Of a stretch of 64,000 nucleotides of DNA, positions 18,370 through 29,067 are shown piece by piece. The translations under genes and the position numbers were made by a program. The notes below the pieces were generated by a model. That model saw only the letters and a program-made list of their open reading frames with translations, searched no databases and had not been told where the DNA came from. Source of the DNA: JAAZFF01 sp964405775 (lineage in GTDB: Bacteria > Verrucomicrobiota > Kiritimatiellia > RFP12 > UBA3636); assembly GCA_964405775.1 (NCBI GenBank), contig CAYOPG010000001.1, forward strand, positions 10,450 through 74,449, read 5' to 3'. Positions within the stretch are counted from its first letter, which is position 1; each line of letters starts with the position of its first letter.

Positions 18370-19017
18370 ATGAATATGTTTTTATTGACCACCCTCGCCC
18401 AAGCCGAAACACAGACGTCACAAGCGACGTTCCCGACGTGGATTATAATTCTCGTCGTTGTCGCAGTAATAGCACTCGCCTTAATCGGCATGTACAACTC
18501 TCTTGTGACGCTGCGCAACCGCTACAAAAACGCTTTTTCGCAAATAGATGTTCAACTCAAAAGGCGTTACGATCTTATACCCAACCTAGTCGAATCGGTC
18601 AAAGGCTACATGAAGCATGAGCGCGAAACACTGGAAGCCGTGATCAAGGCGCGCAATATCGCGGCTACAGCCGCTCAAGCTGCGAGCTCAGCGCCCGGTG
18701 ATCCTGATGCTATGGGCAATCTGGCAGCGGCAGAAAGCTCACTGAAGGGTGCAATGTCGCGCCTTATGGTGGTGGTTGAACGCTACCCTGAACTCAAGGC
18801 AAATGAAAACATGATGGCGCTTCAGGAAGAACTCACTTCCACTGAAAACAAGGTGTCGTTCGCCCGTCAGGCATACAACGATGCGGCGATGGCTTACAAC
18901 ACTAAGCGCGAGGTGTTCCCCAACAACATTTTTGCGGGTATGTTCGGCTTCAGAGAAGCCAAGCTGTTCGAAGTTGCTGACGCGACCGAGCGCGAGGCTC
19001 CCAAAGTCCAGTTCTAA
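18370..19017 (+). CDS. lemA: LemA family protein
   Basis: 215 residues. One N-terminal membrane helix (about residues 21-42) is followed by the coiled LemA domain with NRYKNAFSQIDVQLKRRYDLIPNLV, the strongest family block. AAGGA lies six bases before the ATG. LemA proteins are membrane-anchored helical bundles of unclear function, repeatedly found next to HtpX/M48 proteases. Here the M48 gene starts 29 bases downstream, so the two probably work together in envelope protein quality control. That role is inferred from the pairing, not shown by the sequence. Confidence 0.93.
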   Translation: MNMFLLTTLAQAETQTSQATFPTWIIILVVVAVIALALIGMYNSLVTLRNRYKNAFSQIDVQLKRRYDLIPNLVESVKGYMKHERETLEAVIKARNIAATAAQAASSAPGDPDAMGNLAAAESSLKGAMSRLMVVVERYPELKANENMMALQEELTSTENKVSFARQAYNDAAMAYNTKREVFPNNIFAGMFGFREAKLFEVADATEREAPKVQF

Positions 19018-19046
19018 TCGCTTATCGTTAAGTGCGCCGCACGCAA

Positions 19047-21029
<1,983 letters not shown>

Positions 21030-21045
21030 ACACGCAATCCAGAAA

Positions 21046-22269
21046 ATGAAAAGACTTGCTATATTGGGCGGCGAACCGGTTAACAAAAAAACACCAGAAT
21101 TCATAAAGTGGCCGGTCGCGGGAGAGCTTGAAAAAAAAGCGCTGCTGGAAGTGTTGGAATCCGGCAAATGGGGCGCCGATGGAGAGCAGAGACTCTCTCT
21201 TTCACATGAGTTCGCGGAGTACTGCGGCACAAAACACGCCCTTCCAGCCATTAACGGCACGACATGCCTTGAGATGATCCTGAGAGCGTTGGGCATAGGA
21301 CGCGGCGATGAGGTTGTAGTGTCGCCATACACATTCGTGGCAAGCGTTCACGCAATAGTGAACACTGGCGCCTTTCCGGTGTTTGCCGACACCGATCCGG
21401 AGACTCAGAACCTTTCGCCTGAGTCGTGCGAGGACGCCATAACAAACAGGACCCGAGCGATTATGGCAGTCCACATGGGTGGGCGCCCCGCCGACCTCGA
21501 TGCTCTTATGGAGATTTCAAACAGACGTGGCATCCCTCTTATTGAGGACGCGTCGCACGCACATGGCTCGGAGTGGAAAGGATCAAAAGTCGGCAGTTTC
21601 GGAATCGCGGGCGCCTTCAGCTGTCAGGCGTCTAAGAACATCAGCGCGGGCGAAGGCGGGATAATCACAACGAACGACTCCGGGCTATATGAAAAACTGC
21701 TTTGCCTGCACGACTACGGGCGGGCAGGCGGCGTTGTAGCAGAGTTAGGCACTAACGCACGCCTCGCAGAATGGCAGTGCGCCATACTGCGGGCGCAACT
21801 CCACAGGCTCGACGCTGACAACGAGCGCCGCTACCGTAACAAAGGGATTCTAGAAGAGGTGTTCCGCCAAACAAAATCCCTTGAGCCACTCAAGCGTGAC
21901 GACCGCATCACGATGAACTCGTGTCACGTCTTCACGTTCCGTTACCACTCGGAAAATCTGCTCGGGCTTACACGTCAACAGTTCTTTAAAGCACTTTGCG
22001 CCGAGAATGTTTGTTCAGGAGGCCCTGGATACGCCGAACCGATTTACACCATGAAGTTCATGCACTCTGATGAATTCCTAAAAAAAACAGGCCGCAAGTT
22101 CATGACTAGGCCGGAACAAATGCCCGGCAATGAAATTGTCGCCCACAGCGAAGGCTGCTGGTTCTACCACTCGACGTTGCTTGGAGAAAAAGAAGACACA
22201 GAAAGGCTCGCCGAGGCGATTTTTAAAGTGGAAGCGAATGCGGAAGCGCTGGTTAAGGAGTTCTCATAA
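21046..22269 (+). CDS. DegT/DnrJ/EryC1/StrS family aminotransferase (with PLP lysine)
   Basis: 407 residues from ATG 21046 (MKRLAILGGEPV). The PLP-binding lysine K197 is present in FSCQASKNISAGEGG, as are the family blocks VVSPYTFVASV and IEDASHAHGS. The family transfers an amino group from glutamate or glutamine to keto-sugars or keto-cyclitols. The next gene is a paralogue lacking the lysine, and a sugar-kinase-like gene and a SIS gene follow. The cassette points to amino-sugar or aminocyclitol metabolism, but the substrate is unknown. Confidence 0.9.
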   Translation: MKRLAILGGEPVNKKTPEFIKWPVAGELEKKALLEVLESGKWGADGEQRLSLSHEFAEYCGTKHALPAINGTTCLEMILRALGIGRGDEVVVSPYTFVASVHAIVNTGAFPVFADTDPETQNLSPESCEDAITNRTRAIMAVHMGGRPADLDALMEISNRRGIPLIEDASHAHGSEWKGSKVGSFGIAGAFSCQASKNISAGEGGIITTNDSGLYEKLLCLHDYGRAGGVVAELGTNARLAEWQCAILRAQLHRLDADNERRYRNKGILEEVFRQTKSLEPLKRDDRITMNSCHVFTFRYHSENLLGLTRQQFFKALCAENVCSGGPGYAEPIYTMKFMHSDEFLKKTGRKFMTRPEQMPGNEIVAHSEGCWFYHSTLLGEKEDTERLAEAIFKVEANAEALVKEFS

Positions 22270-22283
22270 CTAATGGAGACTAT

Positions 22284-23471
22284 ATGCAACCGAATTCGAT
22301 AAAACCTGCCGTTGAATTTCCCGCATGGCCGCAATGGGATGAGCATGAACGCAATAACATCTTGAAAGCCCTGCAGGATCGGAACTGGGGGACACTCGGC
22401 CCCGTGGCAATGGGGTTTGCAAGACGGTTTGCCGAATACATTGGGGTACCCCATGCTGTTCCGGTAAATTCTGGCTCGCAGGCCATGCAAATACTTTTAG
22501 AGGGCGCTGGGATCGGGTTCGGCGACGAAGTTATCGTACCGGCTTACGCTTGCAGTCCGACGGCGTCAGCTGTTGCGATTACAGGTGCGGTGCCCGTCTT
22601 CGCAGATGTTGGCGCGGGCGATGCCTGTTTGTTGCCATCCGAGGTAGAGCGGCTGATCACGTCCAAAACGCGCGCGATAATAGCCGTGCACCTAGGAGGT
22701 ATGCCGTGCGATATGGAGGCATTGAATAGGGTGGCGAAGCGCCATTCCATCTTGCTGTTGGAAGACTGCTCCCACGCTCATGGAGCGGAATTCCTAGAAC
22801 GTCGCGCCGGTTCTCTGGGCAACGGAGCCATATTCAGCTTTGGCAGTGGCATGAACATGACCTGTGGAGAAGGCGGAATCATTGTGACTGGCTCCTACGA
22901 ACTTTATGCCGAATGCTGGCATTTACACACTTCTGGCCGAGCACTTGCCGGGAGCTCCGAATTCGGTGGTACTGTGTTGATGGGCACTAATGGGCGGATG
23001 GCAGAATGGGAAGCCGCGATTCTGGATGCCCAGATGGATCGCCTGGAAGCGCAGAATGCAACTAGAACGCGAAACGCCGTCGCTCTAAAACAAAAGCTTG
23101 GAGAACTCGACGGGCTGATTTTACGGGATTCTGACCCTCGGGTTTCACTAAACGCATTCAATTATTTCGGTGTAAGACTAGATCTTAGGCGCATAAATTG
23201 CGACCGTAATGGTTTTGTCTACGCACTCGCCGCGCGAGGCACACCAGCCACAACCGGCTTTGCAGCGCTCTGCCGCATGGAGATGCTCAAGAGCGAAAGT
23301 TACGTCAAGAGCACTGGGCACGCCTTTGCGGATGACAAGCGGACACCAAACGCGGAAGTTTGGGCGGAAAGCTCCGTCTGGCTTCCAGGACGTGTTTTGC
23401 TGGGCACCGAGGAGCATGTCGCGAAAATCTTCGAAGACTTTCGCGAAGTCGCACTTGCCAATGCGAAGTGA
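22284..23471 (+). CDS. DegT/DnrJ/EryC1-family paralogue lacking the PLP lysine
   Basis: 395 residues, ATG with GGAG nearby, 14 bases after the first DegT gene. It aligns along its length with the upstream paralogue (VIVPAYACSPTASAV, LLEDCSHAHGAE, FSF...CGEGGIIVTG). However, the residue matching K197 of the neighbour is M190 (codon ATG at 22851) in the segment FSFGSGMNMTCGEGG. Without the Schiff-base lysine it cannot be an ordinary aminotransferase. Lysine-replaced members of the fold, such as ColD, do other PLP/PMP chemistry using a histidine; here it is methionine. A non-catalytic partner of the upstream enzyme is an alternative. Confidence 0.88.
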   Translation: MQPNSIKPAVEFPAWPQWDEHERNNILKALQDRNWGTLGPVAMGFARRFAEYIGVPHAVPVNSGSQAMQILLEGAGIGFGDEVIVPAYACSPTASAVAITGAVPVFADVGAGDACLLPSEVERLITSKTRAIIAVHLGGMPCDMEALNRVAKRHSILLLEDCSHAHGAEFLERRAGSLGNGAIFSFGSGMNMTCGEGGIIVTGSYELYAECWHLHTSGRALAGSSEFGGTVLMGTNGRMAEWEAAILDAQMDRLEAQNATRTRNAVALKQKLGELDGLILRDSDPRVSLNAFNYFGVRLDLRRINCDRNGFVYALAARGTPATTGFAALCRMEMLKSESYVKSTGHAFADDKRTPNAEVWAESSVWLPGRVLLGTEEHVAKIFEDFREVALANAK

Positions 23472-23480
23472 GGTTCGTCG

Positions 23481-24443
23481 GTGAGTGGGCAGATAGTAAT
23501 AGGAGTCGATGGAGGCGGCAGCCGAACAACAGCGGTTGCGGCGTCGAAGGACGGACGGCTTCTATCCGTCGCACATGGCGAAGGAATCAACTACAACACA
23601 ATCGGAATGGATGAGGCCCGGCGCCGGCTGCGTAAAGTTGTAGAACAATTGCTCCAGAGTTGCGGAGCCAGAGACATCCGGTTCATATCTGTGGGGATGT
23701 CGGCACTAGATGGGCCCGCCACTGCGGAAGTGCTCAACCAGTTCGCTGGTGGCGAGTTCCCCACAGAAAAGCTTATTCTGGACTCAGATGCCAACGCCGC
23801 GCTTTACGCCGCAACTCTTGGAGGCAAAGGGACGATTGTCATATGCGGAACGGGATCCATGGTGCAGTCGTCTGATGGTCGTGGCAATGTCCGCGTGGGC
23901 GGTGGCTGGGGCGTTGTGACCGGGGATCCAGGAAGCGGCTACCAGCTCGCGACGGATGGATTGCGAGCCGCTACTGCGGCATGGGACGGAATCGCACAGC
24001 CCACGATGCTGTGTGCAGAAGCTCTTGCGTTCTTCGGAGCTGACAAGCCTCGTTCGCTCATAGAAAAAATCTATGCGCCAGAAATGAATGCCGCCCTCCT
24101 GGCGAGGTTCTCGAAGCAAGTTGAAAAATGCGCCGCCGACGGCGATCATGTGGCTATAACTGTAATCGAGCGCAACATGTACGACCTCGCTAGTATAGCT
24201 GCCGCAACAGCCTTTGAAGCTGAAGGACAGACTTTCTGGTTATACGGCGGAGTTTTTGAAAACAGTGAATTAATGAGAAAGATTTTTTCTCTGGCATTGG
24301 CGAAACTAGCATGTGGATCATCAACGAGAGTGCTAGACGTGTCGCCTTCCGTTGGAGCACTGCTTTATGGTTACAAAATGCTAGGCGAGCTGACATCAGA
24401 GGTTGAAAACGCCATCAAGACAACATACAAAGAGGTGTTTTAG
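23481..24443 (+). CDS. BadF/BadG/BcrA/BcrD-type ATPase, N-acetylglucosamine-kinase-like
   Basis: 320 residues from a GTG at 23481. The ASKHA phosphate-1 motif is GVDGGGSRTTAVAAS. Phosphate-2 is seen at DSDANAALYAA, and GTIVICGTGSM with GWGVVTGDPGSGY match the GlcNAc-kinase-like branch rather than the benzoyl-CoA reductase activators, which carry Fe-S cysteines. It likely phosphorylates an amino sugar or related sugar. It is packed 9 bases after the lysine-less DegT gene and 2 bases before the SIS gene, so the four genes form one transcription unit. Confidence 0.87.
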   Translation: MSGQIVIGVDGGGSRTTAVAASKDGRLLSVAHGEGINYNTIGMDEARRRLRKVVEQLLQSCGARDIRFISVGMSALDGPATAEVLNQFAGGEFPTEKLILDSDANAALYAATLGGKGTIVICGTGSMVQSSDGRGNVRVGGGWGVVTGDPGSGYQLATDGLRAATAAWDGIAQPTMLCAEALAFFGADKPRSLIEKIYAPEMNAALLARFSKQVEKCAADGDHVAITVIERNMYDLASIAAATAFEAEGQTFWLYGGVFENSELMRKIFSLALAKLACGSSTRVLDVSPSVGALLYGYKMLGELTSEVENAIKTTYKEVF

Positions 24444-24445
24444 AA

Positions 24446-25180
24446 ATGAGTGCGATAGAAGCATACTGGAAGGCTCTTTCAATAATAATGACTGAAGCGT
24501 TTACGCGACAGGCAGAGACGCTTGAGAAGGCTGCTCGGGCTATTGCCTCGGCGCTTCAAGAAAAGCACATGGTTTACACTTTCGGCACAGGACACGGACA
24601 TCTGCTTTCTCTGGAGCTTTTCTACCGCGCCGGAGGACTTGCGAGCCTTTGCCCGATGCTTGATGAAACCCTGATGCTTCACAAAGAGGCTGCCAAAGGC
24701 TCCGAGTTGGAGAGGCTGAGCGGAAAGGCGCGCGAGTTGATTGTAAAATACGGCGTAAAAAAAGGAGACATCGTCTTGGTGTGCTCAAACTCAGGGAGGA
24801 ATGCTGCTCCTGTTGAAATGGCAGCAGAGGCGAAATCTGTCGGCGCGGTTGTAATCGCGCTTACAAGCATACGCCATTCCTCATCTGTATCTCCGCGTAA
24901 CGCGCTGGGCAAACGCCTGTACGAAGCCGCAGACATTGTATTGGACAACTTCGGCGAACCGGGAGACGCCATTTTCGAGGTTTCTGACGGCATGCGCGCG
25001 GGCCCCACATCCACGGCGGTCGGTTCTGCGCTGCTACAAGCCATCGTTTGCCGCGTTTCCGAGATTCTTAACGAGCAAAAAGCCAACGTCGAGTTCTACA
25101 AATCAGCGAACATCGATGGTGGCGACGCATGGAATTCTGTCCTCATCGAAAAATACAAGCCGCTAATCCCGCATCTGTGA
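24446..25180 (+). CDS. UPF0309-type SIS domain sugar-phosphate-binding protein
   Basis: 244 residues. The sequence follows the UPF0309 pattern closely: YTFGTGHGHLLSLELFYRAGG, LDETLMLHKEA, VCSNSGRNAAPVEMA, GPTSTAVGSALLQ and SANIDGGDAWN. The SIS fold binds phosphosugars and often isomerises ketose/aldose phosphates or removes ether groups. A kinase upstream would supply the phosphorylated substrate. UPF0309 itself has no assigned reaction. It is the last gene of the DegT/DegT/kinase/SIS cassette, and a new promoter follows. Confidence 0.9.
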   Translation: MSAIEAYWKALSIIMTEAFTRQAETLEKAARAIASALQEKHMVYTFGTGHGHLLSLELFYRAGGLASLCPMLDETLMLHKEAAKGSELERLSGKARELIVKYGVKKGDIVLVCSNSGRNAAPVEMAAEAKSVGAVVIALTSIRHSSSVSPRNALGKRLYEAADIVLDNFGEPGDAIFEVSDGMRAGPTSTAVGSALLQAIVCRVSEILNEQKANVEFYKSANIDGGDAWNSVLIEKYKPLIPHL

Positions 25181-25189
25181 CGTGCAAGT

Positions 25190-25218
25190 TTGCCATCCAT
25201 CACAGGTCGTGGTAGAAT
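25190..25218 (+). promoter_or_regulatory. Sigma-70-type promoter of the pseudokinase gene
   Basis: TTGCCA (25190-25195), 17 bases and TAGAAT (25213-25218), about 30 bases before the ATG, which carries AAGGATAT immediately upstream. Box spacing and position are good. Confidence 0.6.
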
Positions 25219-25247
25219 TAGCACCAACAAACAGCGAATAAGGATAT

Positions 25248-27458
25248 ATGAATAAGGACACATCACCATCTGGGAAGCCTACCGGCGCCGCACTGCAGGT
25301 CGGGTGTTTTCCAGAAGGCAAAATTCCTGTCAAATTCAAAATAGGCAATCAGACGGTCAGGTCGTTTACCAGCCATGACCCCATAGGCGACCGCTATTCC
25401 ATCGTGTTTGGCTCTACCAACCATTTGTACGATATCAACGTCTCGTTCGGAGGGCCGTTTGAGCTCTCGCATAATGATTTCGCTGAAATCCTGAGACGGA
25501 GCTCCGCTCTACGACACCCATGCCTTGTCCCTTATTTCGCGTGTGGAGACGACAACGGCGTTATATGGCTCCGTTCAGCGCACAGCGCGGGAGTTTCCGC
25601 GCAAAACACTGCGACCTCCGGACTTGATGACCACGAAGAGCTAAGCGAAAACGAATTGGCGGACGAAGACGGCAACCGTTGCTTCACCACACTACGATCA
25701 CTGCTGAACGCTTGCGGGGGGAATCTAGAAGATGAGGACCGGAACCTGATAATAGGTGATCTGGCTGAAGCTCTTGCTTTTTTACACTCCAATGGCGCTT
25801 ACGCAGGCACGATAACTCCTGAGACGATTTTTCTGGATCGCGTCCGACGTCATTCAGGTATGATCGCTAAGCTTAGATTCTATAACTGGCCAGCAACCGC
25901 TACACCCGAGCTAATCGCCAAAGATCTCTCGCAGGCAGGAGAGATCATTGCGCTACTTGTAGGCGCCGGCAACAGGCATGGCTCACAAACCGCACAAAAA
26001 CTCATTAGGCTTTCTGAACAATTGCGCTCTCCGCTCCCTGAAATGACGGGAATGGATTTTCTGAGCGCTTTAACAGATACGATCAAGTTACATCGCACAC
26101 CTCGGCATTTGAAAAAAACGGCTAGCGACACTGCGAAGACCACTATTGGATCCAGTACGGGCGGAGCCGATCCCGATGATGCCGGAGCTGCTACAGGCAA
26201 GATACACCACCTCTCACACCAAGGCAGGGAACAGCGCCGCGTGCGAAGACACAAGAAAACCGCCCGAATCGGCATTCTTGATTTAGCCGATGACAGAGTA
26301 AAAAAAGCAGTCACGATGTTTGCCGTGATTCTTGTATTCGCTGCTATAATCCTCACAGCTTTTGGAATATACTACGGGGTGAAATACTTTGACCACAGAC
26401 GCATTCTCTATCAAAGGCTTGAAGAACCGAGAGGGTTCTCCCCTGTCACAGTTCTAGATGCCGAGACAGGAAAGGCGTTTACAGAGACGCAGATTAATGT
26501 GGACTATTTCACTGCCGATCAACTTCAGGCAGCCGTTGTAGAAGGTGATTCCGCCGCTGCGGCACGGCTATGCGTGACTCGCGTGCTCGAGGCTCCGTCA
26601 GATCTCCAGGTTCGCGCCGAATCCATCGCCGTCCTGACGCCACTTCTTGAGAACCTCGAATCGCGTGCCCAAGCGGAGCCGTCCGCTGCATACTGGCGAG
26701 CGTGCGCGATCATGCTCGCCATCGCAGGGGAACCGGACTACGAAGCCGCCGTCTCCAACCTGCAGTCCGCTTCAAGTTCGGGGCATATCAACGCGAAAGT
26801 GTTGTTGGGAGACTGGTACGCCACGCGCCGTTCCGTCCCGAATACAGAGGATGACCGCAAGGCTCTTTCACTTTGGCTTGAGGCATCCGGGGCGGGCGAT
26901 TCCGAAACACGCCAGAACGTAGCAGGACGGATAATAAAATTCGTCAGGGAAGGACGTGGATTCAATAAAGGCGACACCGCTCCAGTTGATTTCATCCGTT
27001 CTGTCGCTACCGGAGGAACCCCAGAAGCTATGATGATGATGGCGGACGTATACGAGGAAGGCATCTACGTCGAACAGAGCTACGCGACCGCCCTTTCGTG
27101 GCTCCGGGATCTAGCTTCAAACATGAACGCGGCATTTTACTTGCGTTCAGAAGCGCAGCGACGCATGGCCGAAATGTTTGCAGTCGGCAGAGGTTCGCCA
27201 CAATCAGACACGGCAGCACGGACGTGGTACGCACGTGCCGCGTCACTTGGAAACGCAGAGGCGATGAAGGCGTTTGCGGATTTTCTAGAGACAGGCAGAG
27301 GCGGTGGTGAAGGCGAATCAGACACTGAGGCGGCAAAAGAATGGCGCTTGAAGGCTGAGACCGCCGCCCCACCTCCGGCTCCGGATGACACTTTCAAGTT
27401 TATAACCGCGGTGCGCACTTCCGCGGCAGTTTTCAACGACCAATCCACAAAACAATGA
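25248..27458 (+). CDS. Degenerate kinase-like domain, transmembrane helix and Sel1-type repeats
   Basis: 736 residues. Residues about 40-270 follow the outline of a Ser/Thr kinase: DRYSIVFGS near the glycine loop, RHPCLVPYFAC, and AYAGTITPETIFLD where HRDxxxxN should be. The catalytic HRD, the DFG and a clear nucleotide lysine are missing, so I read it as a pseudokinase. One membrane helix (about 352-378) separates it from a C-terminal part with Sel1/TPR-like repeats, such as AEMFAVGRGSPQSDTAARTWYARAASLGNAEAM. The repeats would be outside the cytoplasm. It overlaps the HAD gene by 4 bases. The fold assignment of the N-terminal domain is moderately sure. Confidence 0.7.
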   Translation: MNKDTSPSGKPTGAALQVGCFPEGKIPVKFKIGNQTVRSFTSHDPIGDRYSIVFGSTNHLYDINVSFGGPFELSHNDFAEILRRSSALRHPCLVPYFACGDDNGVIWLRSAHSAGVSAQNTATSGLDDHEELSENELADEDGNRCFTTLRSLLNACGGNLEDEDRNLIIGDLAEALAFLHSNGAYAGTITPETIFLDRVRRHSGMIAKLRFYNWPATATPELIAKDLSQAGEIIALLVGAGNRHGSQTAQKLIRLSEQLRSPLPEMTGMDFLSALTDTIKLHRTPRHLKKTASDTAKTTIGSSTGGADPDDAGAATGKIHHLSHQGREQRRVRRHKKTARIGILDLADDRVKKAVTMFAVILVFAAIILTAFGIYYGVKYFDHRRILYQRLEEPRGFSPVTVLDAETGKAFTETQINVDYFTADQLQAAVVEGDSAAAARLCVTRVLEAPSDLQVRAESIAVLTPLLENLESRAQAEPSAAYWRACAIMLAIAGEPDYEAAVSNLQSASSSGHINAKVLLGDWYATRRSVPNTEDDRKALSLWLEASGAGDSETRQNVAGRIIKFVREGRGFNKGDTAPVDFIRSVATGGTPEAMMMMADVYEEGIYVEQSYATALSWLRDLASNMNAAFYLRSEAQRRMAEMFAVGRGSPQSDTAARTWYARAASLGNAEAMKAFADFLETGRGGGEGESDTEAAKEWRLKAETAAPPPAPDDTFKFITAVRTSAAVFNDQSTKQ

Positions 27459-28105
27459 TATCAGCTTACATATTCGATCTTGACGGAACACTTCTGGACA
27501 CTGAAATCGTCTGGGTAGACGCAACTATTAACTATCTCGCCTCAAAAGGCCACAATATATCGCACGCCCAGTCCATGAACATTGTATATGGACGAGCATG
27601 GTTCGATGTTTACGCAGATATCGTTTCGAGATTTCCAGACCTAGACATGGGCTTGCCTAAAATGCAGGACGAAATGGCGGAATACTTCTATGCTCTGCGA
27701 GATGTCACCGACGTCCGCATCCATGGTTCGGTGGAGCTGCTGCACCGTCTCTCGAAAACAAAGCCATGCTGCATCGTCTCTGGTTCGCCGCGTTCGCACA
27801 TTACCGAAGGTATTGAAATCATGGGCGTTGAGGACGCCGTCTCCTTCTATCTCGGCTCGTCCGATTACGATTTCGGCAAACCGCATCCTGCAGGATTTTT
27901 AGCTGCAGCAGAGCGCTTGGGAGTCGCGCCGTCTGAGTGTATCGTATTTGAAGACTCAGAAGTCGGAATCGCCGCGGGGAAAGCCGCCGGAATGAGAGTC
28001 GTGGCACTGTCCAGACCCGGCCACCCCAAGCAGGATGTCGCGGCGGCGGATATTATCCTTCCCGATCTCGCACAGTTCGAGCCTGCGCTGTTTGGTGAAA
28101 AATGA
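27455..28105 (+). CDS. HAD-family hydrolase (beta-phosphoglucomutase/phosphatase subgroup)
   Basis: 216 residues. HAD motif I is YIFDLDGTLLDTE (D8, D10), motif II is IVSGSP, and motifs III/IV lie in GKPHPAGFL and IVFEDSEVG. A helical cap between motifs I and II places it in subfamily I, with phosphatases and beta-phosphoglucomutases acting on small phosphosugars. The substrate is not predictable. It overlaps both neighbours by 4 bases (ATGA), so its expression is tied to the pseudokinase upstream and miaA downstream. Confidence 0.9.
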   Translation: MISAYIFDLDGTLLDTEIVWVDATINYLASKGHNISHAQSMNIVYGRAWFDVYADIVSRFPDLDMGLPKMQDEMAEYFYALRDVTDVRIHGSVELLHRLSKTKPCCIVSGSPRSHITEGIEIMGVEDAVSFYLGSSDYDFGKPHPAGFLAAAERLGVAPSECIVFEDSEVGIAAGKAAGMRVVALSRPGHPKQDVAAADIILPDLAQFEPALFGEK

Positions 28106-29067
28106 GCGGCGCCACGGGTAAGAGCGCTTCATGTGAGGCATGGATACTAGTCGGCCCGACAGCTACGGGGAAGACGGCAGTTTCATGTGAATTAGCGCGC
28201 CGCCTTAGTGCCGTTGTCCTTTCGGCCGACTCCATGCTCGTTTACAAAGGCATGGATATCGGCACAGCAAAGCCCTCCAGCTCAGAACTTGAAGATATCG
28301 ATGTTTTTGGTATCGACATAGTTCCGCCATCTGAAAAATTCAGCACAGGCCGCTGGCTTGAATGTGCAAAAGAGGCTTTTGCAACAGGGCGGGATGTGAT
28401 TGTCGCCGGTGGAACCGGCCTGTACATAAACGCCCTTATCAACGGTATCGACGCACCACCCTCCTCCACCGCCACTCGCGCAGTCACAACCGAAATTTTA
28501 GAAAGAGGAGGAGTCGAGGCTCTGCGCATGCGAGCGGAAGAACTCTCCCCGGGGTCGGTCACCTCTCTGGGCGATCCAGATAATCCTCGCCGACTGATGC
28601 GGCTTGTTGAAAAGCTCCTCGCGGGTGCGACTGCTTCAGACAGCGACAAGCGCCTGACTAGTAACGGCGGCATTGTTGCAGGGCTGGAAATTTCCCCCAC
28701 CGCACTTGCTGTGCGCATTGAAGCGCGCGTCATCAAGATGTTTGAAGACGGCCTGCTTGATGAGGTAGCGGAGCTGCGGCGCAATTACCCCGGGTTTTCG
28801 GAAACAGCCGGGAAAGGCATAGGCTACGCCGAAGCCGCGGCGGTGCTCGACGGCGTAATTGATCGAAAAGAGGCAATACAGAAAATCGCCTTGCGCACCC
28901 GACAACTCGCGAAACGCCAAAGGACATGGTTCCGTCATCAACTTGATGTAGACTGGATACGAGGGCCCGAAAACAAACACGACGTCGCCCGTGCTGCGGA
29001 TGACGTTATGGAGGCATGGAAACGCCATGGGAAAACTAGAATATCAATCAGAAGAGAGTGTTCCTAA
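28102..29067 (+). CDS. miaA: tRNA dimethylallyltransferase
   Basis: 321 residues. P-loop GPTATGKT (about residues 18-25), the SADSMLVYKGMDIGTAKP block and VAGGTGLY are diagnostic. The C-terminal region has RTRQLAKRQRTWFR, the tRNA-binding signature. The enzyme adds a dimethylallyl group to A37 of tRNAs reading UNN codons. It is coupled to the HAD gene by ATGA, and its end overlaps the predicted radC start. Confidence 0.96.
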   Translation: MSGATGKSASCEAWILVGPTATGKTAVSCELARRLSAVVLSADSMLVYKGMDIGTAKPSSSELEDIDVFGIDIVPPSEKFSTGRWLECAKEAFATGRDVIVAGGTGLYINALINGIDAPPSSTATRAVTTEILERGGVEALRMRAEELSPGSVTSLGDPDNPRRLMRLVEKLLAGATASDSDKRLTSNGGIVAGLEISPTALAVRIEARVIKMFEDGLLDEVAELRRNYPGFSETAGKGIGYAEAAAVLDGVIDRKEAIQKIALRTRQLAKRQRTWFRHQLDVDWIRGPENKHDVARAADDVMEAWKRHGKTRISIRRECS

